Origin: Stagnimonas sp.
GTDB taxonomy: Bacteria; Pseudomonadota; Gammaproteobacteria; Nevskiales; Nevskiaceae
NCBI GenBank assembly: GCA_030652575.1
Contig: JAUSQI010000153.1
Span: forward strand, 1-64,000
Direction of reading: 5' to 3'
DNA length: 64,000 bases
A program made the position numbers and the translations under genes. Below, in pieces: positions 25,180-32,638 of the stretch. The first letter of the stretch is position 1; each line of letters begins with the position of its first letter. Below the pieces are notes generated by a model that worked only from the letters and a program-made list of their open reading frames with translations, was not told where the DNA came from and did no database searches.

Positions 25180-27564
25180 TCAGCCGGATGTCGTGCGGCC
25201 CAGCGCCTTCTCGGCCGCCTCCAGCCGCTGCGTGCAGGTCTTGATGCGCGGATGCTCGGGGGCCAGGTTGGCCTTGAGCTGCGCGAGTGCGGGGATCAGC
25301 TCGTCGCGTGCTTCTTTGGCGCGGCCCAGTTGCAGCAGCGCATCGGCGCGGTTGCAGCGGTAGATGGCGTTGGAGGGATGCTCCGGCCCCATCACCTCGG
25401 GCAGACGCTTCATCAGCCGGTCGTAGGTCGCCAGTGCTTCAACAGGACGATGTAGCTGCATCAGCAACTGGCCGTAGTGATTCAAGCCAGTGATATCGAT
25501 GGCCGCCGGGCGGCGCTGGTCGAGGCCGTCGAGCACCTTGAGCATCAGCGGCTCGGCGTCGGCGGGTTGGTGGCGGTCGCGCAGCATGATGGCGAGCACC
25601 ATGTAGGCGGTGCGGGTGTTGTAGTCCTGCTCGCCAAGCTGCGCGCGCAGGCCTTCGAGCGAGTGGCGCGCAAGCTGCTCGGTCTCCGGTTCCGCCGAGC
25701 GGCCGGCCGCCCACAGCGTGGCGGCCAGGCCCTGCTCGGCGAGCAGGGTGGTGAGGTGTTCGGGGCCCATCACGCGGCGGCGCGCGGCGAGGGCCTCGCG
25801 CCACAGCACTTCGGCCTGCGGATAGCGGCCCCATTCGCGCTGGATCAGCGCCACGCCTTCGAGCGCGTCGAGGCTTTGCGGATGGTCGCGGCCGAGGCGG
25901 GCGACGCGCTGATCGAGCAGCTGCCGTTGCAGGCGGTCGGCGCTGCCGTAGTCGCCGCTCTGCCAGAGCGCGACCGCGAGGCGGCGCAGGGTTTCGAGCG
26001 CGTCTGGGTCGTCTGCACCGAGTCGCACCACGGCCTCGGTTTGCAGCGGCTTGAGCAGGGCGATGGCCTCCACCTGGCGATCACGCGCCAGCAACAGTTC
26101 GGCCTGTCGCCCCACGGCCTGAATACGCAGGCGCTCGTCCGCGACGGTCTTGGTTTGCAGGCCTTCGAGCGCGCGCGTCAGTTGCAGGTCGGCATCGGCG
26201 TAGCGCCCGGCGAGCTGGTAGGCGGCGGCCAGCGAGATGCGCGCGCTGCGACTGGCCGCGGCCTCGCCCGGCGTGGCGTCGGCGGTGGCAACGCCGGCTT
26301 CGAGCTGGGCGATGGCGGGTGCGGCCTGGCCGAGGCTGGTGAGCGTGTCGCCGAGGGTGGTGCGCAGGCGCACGGTGACACCAGCGGGCAGGGAGTGGTC
26401 GGCGTCGAGCGCGATGCGCGCGGCGTCGATGGCCTCCAGCACCGACACGTTGCGGCCGCGCGCCTGCGCCGGTGTGGCGGCGGTGAGCATGTCGGTCATG
26501 AAACGGTTGACGGCATCGAGTTCCGCCGAGCGTTGTTCGGCCTCGCGGCGCGCTTGGGATTCCGATACCGCATAGCGCGCCGACACCACCGCGCCGCCGA
26601 GGATGGCGAGCAGCACCAGCACGGCGGCGGTCGAGGCCACGCGATGGCGACGCACAAACAGCTTCAGCAGATAGCTCGCGGTGGGTGGCCGCGCTTCGAT
26701 GGGCCGGTCGAGCAGCCAGCGTTCGAGATCGGCCGCGAACTCGGCGAGCGATTCGTAACGCTGCGCCGGCTCGCGCGCCATCGCCTTGCCGATCATCGTT
26801 TCGACATCGCCCGCTGCGGCCGGTGCGAGCTTGGAGAGGCGCTGCGGCGTGCCGCGCTGGATGGTCGCCAGCGCCTCGATGACGCTGGTGGTGGAGAGGC
26901 CGGGGAACGGCAGCTGCCCCGACACCAGCTCGTAGCCGACCACGCCCAGCGCATACACATCCATCCGCGCATCGCTGCGGGCACTGCCCGCAATCTGCTC
27001 CGGCGCCATGTAGGGCAGGGTGCCGAGCACTTGCCCTGCCACCGTCATCTGCGTGAGGTCTGCACGTGCGGCGTGGGCGATGCCGAAGTCCAGCACCTTG
27101 GGCTGGCCACCGGCGTCGACCAGGATGTTGCCGGGCTTGAGGTCGCGGTGGATCACACCGTGCGTGTGCGCGAAGTGCACCGTGCGGGCGACCTGCGCGA
27201 GCAGTTGCAGGCGGGCGCGCAGATCGAGGCCCTTCGTGTTCGCGTGGCGCAGCAGGTCTTCGCCTTCGATCAGCTCCATCGCCAGGTAAGGCACCGGGCC
27301 GCTGTCGCCCTCGGCGGTGCCTGCGGTGTAGAGCCGCGCGATGGAGGGATGTTCGAGTGCGCCGAGCAGTTCCACCTCGCGCTTGAAGCGCCGTTGCGCT
27401 TCGGCAGGCAGGCCGACCGAGCGCAGCACCTTCAACGCGACGCGGCGCAGCGGTGCGGTTTCTTCGGCCAGATAAACGCAGCCGCTGCTGCCTTCGCCCA
27501 GCAGGCCGAGGATGCGGTAGTGCGCGATGCGGCTGGGCAGCACCACCGCCGCTTCAGCCGACAT
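25180..27564 (-). CDS. Transmembrane Ser/Thr protein kinase with TPR part (copy 2)
   Basis: A 794-residue kinase of the same build as the one at 15783: kinase domain (about 14-280) with GEGSSGCVY, VALKVL, HRDLKPGN, LDFGIAH and the normal activation motif YMAPEQ; one membrane helix near 309-328; then TPR-like helices to the end (LTSLGQAAPAIAQLEAGVAT, REWGRYPQAEVLWREALAAR). All catalytic residues are present. It is the last gene of the operon regulator-kinase-histidine kinase-kinase, and its start overlaps the histidine-kinase stop by 11 nt. What it phosphorylates is unknown; the co-encoded histidine kinase or response regulator are natural candidates. Confidence 0.92.
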   Translation of the reverse strand: MSAEAAVVLPSRIAHYRILGLLGEGSSGCVYLAEETAPLRRVALKVLRSVGLPAEAQRRFKREVELLGALEHPSIARLYTAGTAEGDSGPVPYLAMELIEGEDLLRHANTKGLDLRARLQLLAQVARTVHFAHTHGVIHRDLKPGNILVDAGGQPKVLDFGIAHAARADLTQMTVAGQVLGTLPYMAPEQIAGSARSDARMDVYALGVVGYELVSGQLPFPGLSTTSVIEALATIQRGTPQRLSKLAPAAAGDVETMIGKAMAREPAQRYESLAEFAADLERWLLDRPIEARPPTASYLLKLFVRRHRVASTAAVLVLLAILGGAVVSARYAVSESQARREAEQRSAELDAVNRFMTDMLTAATPAQARGRNVSVLEAIDAARIALDADHSLPAGVTVRLRTTLGDTLTSLGQAAPAIAQLEAGVATADATPGEAAASRSARISLAAAYQLAGRYADADLQLTRALEGLQTKTVADERLRIQAVGRQAELLLARDRQVEAIALLKPLQTEAVVRLGADDPDALETLRRLAVALWQSGDYGSADRLQRQLLDQRVARLGRDHPQSLDALEGVALIQREWGRYPQAEVLWREALAARRRVMGPEHLTTLLAEQGLAATLWAAGRSAEPETEQLARHSLEGLRAQLGEQDYNTRTAYMVLAIMLRDRHQPADAEPLMLKVLDGLDQRRPAAIDITGLNHYGQLLMQLHRPVEALATYDRLMKRLPEVMGPEHPSNAIYRCNRADALLQLGRAKEARDELIPALAQLKANLAPEHPRIKTCTQRLEAAEKALGRTTSG

Positions 27565-28288
27565 GGTTTGCTGGCGCAGGCAACGGGAATTGCAGGATCA
27601 CTTTCGTGCCGCCGGTGGTGCCGCGCGCCCAGTCGATGGTGCCGTGCAGCGCCTCGGCGCGATGCCGCATGCCGAGCGTGCCGCGACCGCTGCCTTGCGC
27701 TGATTCGGCTGTCGCGGGCAGGCCGGGGCCGTCGTCGGTGACGTCGAAGATCAGCATCGCCCCCACCGCCTGCACGCGCATGCGGATGTGCGTCGCGAGG
27801 CCATGCCGCAGCGCGTTGGTCACGGCCTCGCGCGCGATACGGAACAGGTGCAGCACCTGCGCTTCATCCAGCTCAGGGTCGGGGGTGTCGGCGTGCTGCT
27901 GCCAGTCGAGCAGGCTGCCGGCGGCTTCGAGCCGCGCCTCGGTTTCTTCGCGAATCTGACCGAGCGCCTGTAGAAGCGTGCAGGCGTCCTGATTGCTGCG
28001 GCTCACCACATCGCGGAAGTCCTGCACCACCGAGCGTACGAGGTCGGCCTGCTCGGGGCGTTCGAGTGCGTGGACGAGGTTGAGCAGCTTCGCGCCGATG
28101 TCGTCGTGCAGGTCGGCCAGCAGGCGGCGGCGTTCGTCGGCGGCTGCACGCAGGCGCGCAGTGGCGACGTCTGCGGACTGGTCGCTGAGCATCTTGGCGA
28201 TCTCCTTCTGCATCGCACTTTGCTGGCGCCACAGCAGGCCGCAGGCAAGGCACAGAATCAGGATGGCGAGTGCAGCGAACGCAAGCAT
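27554..28288 (-). CDS. Short membrane histidine kinase (HisKA_3 type, copy 2)
   Basis: A 244-residue sensor kinase with one amino-terminal membrane helix (about 1-22), a short coiled segment (QSAMQKEIAKMLSDQ), the phospho-acceptor motif LADLHDDIGAKLLNL, N-box REAVTNALRHG, VTDDGPGLP and GRGTLGMRHRAE. There is no periplasmic or PAS/GAF sensor. It is very like the copy at 18173, including the DLVRSVVQDFRDVVSRS stretch after the acceptor site. It sits between two Ser/Thr kinase genes in one operon (44 nt after the first, 11-nt overlap with the second), so those kinases probably supply the input. The likely partner regulator is encoded at the head of the operon (30769-31416). Confidence 0.92.
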   Translation of the reverse strand: MLAFAALAILILCLACGLLWRQQSAMQKEIAKMLSDQSADVATARLRAAADERRRLLADLHDDIGAKLLNLVHALERPEQADLVRSVVQDFRDVVSRSNQDACTLLQALGQIREETEARLEAAGSLLDWQQHADTPDPELDEAQVLHLFRIAREAVTNALRHGLATHIRMRVQAVGAMLIFDVTDDGPGLPATAESAQGSGRGTLGMRHRAEALHGTIDWARGTTGGTKVILQFPLPAPANHVG

Positions 28289-28332
28289 CGGATGATCGAA
28301 GAGAGGCGGCGTCGCAGCTTAGCCCACCCAGA

Positions 28333-30738
28333 TCAGTCCTTGACGGGCGCTGCCGCCACAAGCGCCGCCGCTTCGGCCTTCAAGCCCAGCGCCTCGTACA
28401 CCTTGCCCAGACGTTCGCGCGCCATACGGGTATGCCGATGCGTGGGGCTCAGCCCCTTGGTGAAGGCCGCAAGGCTGGCTTCGAGTGCGGCGCGCGCGCC
28501 AGCCTTGTCACCCATGCGCAGCAGGCATTCGCCGTAGCCGCTGCGGTACAGCGCGGTCTCCCAGTGATCTGCACCTTGTCGCGCGGTGCTGTCTGCAATC
28601 GCGGTTTCGAACATCGCTTTCGCTTGCGGCAGCCGGCCATCGTCCATCATCAGTTTCGCGTAGTTGCCGCGCACGCCGAGGGCATCCCAGCCCAGGGTTT
28701 GTGGGTCGGTAGCGGCGGCGTCCAGCGCGGTGCGAAACATTTGTTCGGCCTCGTCGTGATGGCCCAGATCGGCCGCGGTGCGGCCCACGGCGTTGAGCGC
28801 GGCAACGGTCTGGCGGTTGTTCAGTCCATAGCGCTCGCGGCTGGCGGCCAGAAACTGCTGCGCCAGCTCATAGCTCTCCTGCGTGCGCCCGGCGTCGTTG
28901 AGCATGCCGGTGAGACTGCGCAGCGACATGATGGTGTTGGGGTGCCGGTCGCCGAGCATTTTGCGGTTGGCGGCCAGCACCGTGCGGATGATTTCGATCG
29001 CAGCCGGAAACTCGTCCGAGTAGGCGTAGTTGATCGCCAGCGTGTCGCGTAGTCCAATGGTTTCCGGGTGATCGACGCCCATCAGCCGGGTGCGGATCTC
29101 GATCAGGCGCAGCAGTTCGGCGCGAGCGGTCTTGAGATCGCCCAGCGTTTGCGCTACGCCGACATAGTCCCCGGCGAGGTCGAGCGTCAGCGCGTCTTCA
29201 GCACCCAGGCGCGTGGTGGCTTCGTCGCGCAAGGCCAGCACGCGCTTGCCGCCTTCTTCAAAGTGGCCCTGCTCCAGCAGGCTGAACACCGCGAGCCGCC
29301 TCGCGCGCAGGCTTTGGCGCCATTGCTCGACGCTGCTCGATGGCAAGGCGGCAACCACTGCGAACTCTTTTTCGGCCTCGGCAAACTGGCGCGCCTGCAG
29401 CAGCGTTTCGCCATACAAAACCGTGGCGGTTCGGGTTTGCAGCGCCTCGCTACCGTAGGCCTTGCCCGCCAGCTCCTTGGCCTGCTTCAGCAGCAGCAGC
29501 GCGGTGTCGGTATCGGCAAGGCCCAGATAGGTTTCGCCCAGCGTGCGATACAGGCTGGCGGCGACGAAAGGATTTTGCTCCGATGCCAGCGAGGCGCGCG
29601 CGGTATCGAGGAGGTCGCGCACTTTCAGCTCGCGGCCCTGATCCTGGTCGGGATTGCTCGCCGTGAGCATGCGTTCGAGAAAGCCGTTCACGGCCTCGGT
29701 CTCGGCGGCGCGCGCGGTGGCCTGCCGCTGGGCAGCGGCTGCCACCAGGCCGTAGCGGATGGAGATTGCAGAGGCGAGGATCAGGCCGACCAGCGCCACG
29801 GCGGCGATCACCGACAGCGCGCGATGCCGGCGCACGAACAGCGCCAGCAGATAGCCGGCAGTCGGCGGTCGTGCCTCGATGGGTTGCTGCGACAGCGTGC
29901 GCTCGACATCCGCCGCCAGTTCGGCAGCGGAGCCATAGCGCTGTGCTGATTCGGCGGCCATCGCCTTCATCACCACGGTTTCGACATCGCCGCGAGTTGC
30001 CGGGCTGAGCTTGGACAGCCGCTCAATGCGGCCACTGCGGATGATCGCGATGGCCTCGATCACGGTGGATTGCGACAGTCCGGGATACGGCAGCTGGCCA
30101 GCCAGCAGCTCGTAGGCGATCACACCCAGCGAGTAGACGTCGCCGCGCGGATCGCTGCGCTGCGCGCCGCCTGCCAGCTGCTCGGCGCTCATGTACGGCA
30201 CGGTGCCCAGCACCTGGCCCGCCAGCGTCATGCCCGCCGGCTGCTCGGCCACGCGCGCCACGCCAAAGTCGAGGATGCGCGGCGCGCCTGTCGCATCGAC
30301 GAGGATGTTCGCGGGCTTCAGGTCGCGGTGCACGATGCCGCGGCTGTGTGCGTAGTGCACCGCCTGGCAGACCCGCGACAGCAGCACGAGCTTGTCGCGC
30401 TGGTCGAGCTTGCGCTCGCGTGCATAGCGCATCAGGTCTACGCCCTGCACCAGTTCCATCGCCAGGTAAGGCACCGGCCCGGCCTCGCTATCGGCAACAC
30501 CCGCCGCATACAAACGCGCAATGCCGGGGTGTTCCAGCTGCGCCAGCAACTCGGACTCACGACGGAAGCGCTGCTGCGTTTCGCTGCTCAGGCCCGCCGT
30601 CTTCAGCACCTTCAGCGCCACCTCGCGCTGGGGTTCGTTTTGCTCGGCGCGATAGACGCGGCCAGTGGCCCCCTCACCCAACAAGCCAAGAATGCGGTAC
30701 GGCCCGATGCGGGCAGGCAAGCTGGAGTCGAGGTTCAT
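28333..30738 (-). CDS. Transmembrane Ser/Thr protein kinase with TPR part (copy 3)
   Basis: An 801-residue kinase with the same layout: kinase domain (about 10-280) with GEGATGRVY, VALKVL, HRDLKPAN and LDFGVAR, activation motif YMSAEQ (Ala where Pro is usual), membrane helix near 307-327, then TPR-like helices (TLGETYLGLADTDTALLLLK, ETLLQARQFAEAEKEFAVVA). Order in the operon: response regulator, this kinase (30-nt gap), histidine kinase, second kinase. The membrane-proximal pattern VNGFLERMLTASNPDQDQGR just after the helix is shared by all three kinases in the window, pointing to duplication from one ancestor. Confidence 0.92.
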   Translation of the reverse strand: MNLDSSLPARIGPYRILGLLGEGATGRVYRAEQNEPQREVALKVLKTAGLSSETQQRFRRESELLAQLEHPGIARLYAAGVADSEAGPVPYLAMELVQGVDLMRYARERKLDQRDKLVLLSRVCQAVHYAHSRGIVHRDLKPANILVDATGAPRILDFGVARVAEQPAGMTLAGQVLGTVPYMSAEQLAGGAQRSDPRGDVYSLGVIAYELLAGQLPYPGLSQSTVIEAIAIIRSGRIERLSKLSPATRGDVETVVMKAMAAESAQRYGSAAELAADVERTLSQQPIEARPPTAGYLLALFVRRHRALSVIAAVALVGLILASAISIRYGLVAAAAQRQATARAAETEAVNGFLERMLTASNPDQDQGRELKVRDLLDTARASLASEQNPFVAASLYRTLGETYLGLADTDTALLLLKQAKELAGKAYGSEALQTRTATVLYGETLLQARQFAEAEKEFAVVAALPSSSVEQWRQSLRARRLAVFSLLEQGHFEEGGKRVLALRDEATTRLGAEDALTLDLAGDYVGVAQTLGDLKTARAELLRLIEIRTRLMGVDHPETIGLRDTLAINYAYSDEFPAAIEIIRTVLAANRKMLGDRHPNTIMSLRSLTGMLNDAGRTQESYELAQQFLAASRERYGLNNRQTVAALNAVGRTAADLGHHDEAEQMFRTALDAAATDPQTLGWDALGVRGNYAKLMMDDGRLPQAKAMFETAIADSTARQGADHWETALYRSGYGECLLRMGDKAGARAALEASLAAFTKGLSPTHRHTRMARERLGKVYEALGLKAEAAALVAAAPVKD

Positions 30739-30768
30739 TGCGGAGACGCCGTGAGGGAGATGCGCAGT

Positions 30769-31416
30769 CTAGAGGTGTGGATTGACCAAGCCCAGACGCG
30801 TCGCTTCGAGCGTGGCCTCGGCGCGGCTGGTCACCTTGAGCTTGCGGTAGACGCTTTTGATGAACTCGTGCGCGGTGTTGTGGGTGATGCCCATGCTGGT
30901 GGCGACTTCGGCGATCTTGTAGCCGCGCGCGATCAGCGAGAGCGTCTGCTGCTCGCGCGGGGTGAGACGCTTTTCAGCCACATCGGCGCTCTTGGTTTCG
31001 GTATCGAACACCCGCAGCAAACGTCGCGCGATGCTGGCCGACAGCGGTGGCTCGCCAGCGGTGATGCCGCGCAGCGCCTGCACGATCTTCTCGCGCGGCT
31101 GGTCCTTGAGCAGATAGCCCTGCGCACCCGCACGCAGGGCGGGGAAGAGATGCTGGTCGTCGGCATAGATGGTGGTGACGACGATGTGGCAGGCCGGGTG
31201 CCGGCTGGCGAGATCGCGGATGAGGTCGATGCCCGAGCCATCGGGCAGGCCGAGATCGACCAACGCAATCTGCGGGGTCTCTGTTGCGGCCAGTCGCAAG
31301 CCCGCCGCAAGCGTCGCCGCGTGCTCGACGCGAATGCCGGGGAAGCACTCCTGCAAGGTCTCCATCAGCCAGCGCGCCAGCGGCGCCTGATCTTCCACCA
31401 GCAAGCCCAGCTGCAT
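30769..31416 (-). CDS. NarL/FixJ-type response regulator (second copy)
   Basis: A 215-residue regulator. The receiver domain starts MQLGLLVEDQAP, has the phospho-acceptor Asp in ALVDLGLPDGSG, Thr in VVTTIYADDQHLF and Lys in GYLLKDQ; the LuxR-type DNA-binding domain follows (LTPREQQTLSLIARGYKIAE ... AHEFIKSVYRKLKVTSRAEA). I start it at the ATG at 31416, where the receiver fold begins; the frame is open 57 nt further upstream but that stretch is not conserved-looking. It heads the kinase operon and is divergent from the secreted protein at 31588, with operator site D between them. Confidence 0.92.
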   Translation of the reverse strand: MQLGLLVEDQAPLARWLMETLQECFPGIRVEHAATLAAGLRLAATETPQIALVDLGLPDGSGIDLIRDLASRHPACHIVVTTIYADDQHLFPALRAGAQGYLLKDQPREKIVQALRGITAGEPPLSASIARRLLRVFDTETKSADVAEKRLTPREQQTLSLIARGYKIAEVATSMGITHNTAHEFIKSVYRKLKVTSRAEATLEATRLGLVNPHL

Positions 31417-31489
31417 CGCGCCACTCCAAGGTTTCGATGCCGCACCTTGGGGCGGCGCTGACGCTCGCGTCAAGGCGCATGCGAGCCAT

Positions 31490-31507
31490 ACCCCCTGTTC
31501 TGGTTAT
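31490..31507 (+). promoter_or_regulatory. Operator candidate (site D)
   Basis: ACCCCCTGTTCTGGTTAT contains the 12-nt core CCCCTGTTCTGG (31492-31503), 84 nt before the secreted-protein start and 75 nt upstream of the divergent response-regulator start. Only one half is strong: the GGGG arm is degenerate (GGTT). Confidence 0.42.
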
Positions 31508-31587
31508 GTCTGCGGCAGCCCGCGCTGCTTAGTGTCTGCACAGCCGAAATCGGCCAAGACCTCACCATCTCCCACGGAGCTGCACCC

Positions 31588-32586
31588 ATGAAACTCGCCC
31601 ACCTTGCTGCCATTGCACTCCTGCTGCCGGCCGCCGCCCTCGCCGACTCAAGCCCCAGCATCGGCGACGACAAGGCCTCGGCCTTCAAGGGCACGCAGAA
31701 GGTCGCCATTGCCGAGTTCGGCGTCGAGTTCTACACGCAGATCCACGCCGAAGGCCGCCAGGGCGGGGCTGCGGCGATGGTCACCACCGAGTTGCAGTCT
31801 GTGAGCGATGCCGACTTCCAGGCCATCACCGACCAGGCCTATGCCGACACGCTGGCGGCGCTGAAGAGCGCGGGCATCGAGGTGCTCGACCCGGCCACGG
31901 TCAATGCCAATGCCGACTACCAGAAGCTCGCCGAGAAATATGGCGCGCCTTCGCCGTACACCTTCACCGATTCCAGCATCGTCAAAGACAAGCCGATGGT
32001 GAGCAAGATCTTCGCGCCCGCCGGCATGAAGGCTTTTCACTCCACCAGCACGGGTCGCGGCAATTTCAGCCAGCGCACCGATTCTCAGAACCAGGGCCGT
32101 GGCAGCAAGGAGGGCGAGCTGGCCAAGTCGCTCGGCGCCACCTTGCTGCATGTGCACTATCTGGTCGGCTTCGGCCTGCCGTCCGCCAGCAAGAACAACG
32201 CGCTCTGGGGTGGCAGCACGGCGCGCGCCGGCATCGCCATGGGCAATACGCTGTTCGCCGAAGACACCGAGTGGCAGTTCGTGACCGACGCCGGCATGCG
32301 CACCTTCACCAACAGCAAGCGCCCACGCCACACGGGTGCCTTGTATCTCGCCAAGCCCTTCGTGGCCGAGAAGAACATCTTCGCCGTGCAGGACACCACC
32401 GGCAGCGCCGAGAAGAAGAGCGACGGCGTGATGAATGCGATGGGCGGCCTGCTCGGCGGCTTCGGCCAGAAGACCAAGCTCAGCGATGCCACGCCCGAAA
32501 GCGCCGAGGCCTATCGCCAGAACCTCGGCCAGCTCATCGCCACCAGCGCCACTGCCTTTGCGCAGGCGCTGGGTGCAGCCAAGTAA
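31588..32586 (+). CDS. Secreted protein of unknown function, paralogue of the 18934 gene
   Basis: A 332-residue exported protein with signal peptide MKLAHLAAIALLLPAAALA. No named family is recognised. Block order: QKVAIAEFGVEFYTQI, AITDQAYADTLAALKSAGIE, PMVSKIFAPAGMKAFHSTST, LGATLLHVHYLVGFGLPSAS, then a carboxy end with NAMGGLLGGFGQKTKL and a helical tail. The arrangement parallels the secreted protein at 18934. Both stand next to a Ser/Thr kinase-histidine kinase-regulator cluster, and both have a CCCCWGWWCNGG site upstream. I infer a shared role as output or as input ligand of the signalling systems; the sequence alone does not say which. Confidence 0.75.
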   Translation: MKLAHLAAIALLLPAAALADSSPSIGDDKASAFKGTQKVAIAEFGVEFYTQIHAEGRQGGAAAMVTTELQSVSDADFQAITDQAYADTLAALKSAGIEVLDPATVNANADYQKLAEKYGAPSPYTFTDSSIVKDKPMVSKIFAPAGMKAFHSTSTGRGNFSQRTDSQNQGRGSKEGELAKSLGATLLHVHYLVGFGLPSASKNNALWGGSTARAGIAMGNTLFAEDTEWQFVTDAGMRTFTNSKRPRHTGALYLAKPFVAEKNIFAVQDTTGSAEKKSDGVMNAMGGLLGGFGQKTKLSDATPESAEAYRQNLGQLIATSATAFAQALGAAK

Positions 32587-32638
32587 GCACACAAGCACAC
32601 CCACAAAACCGCGCATCCCGTTCATGGAGAACAGCCCG

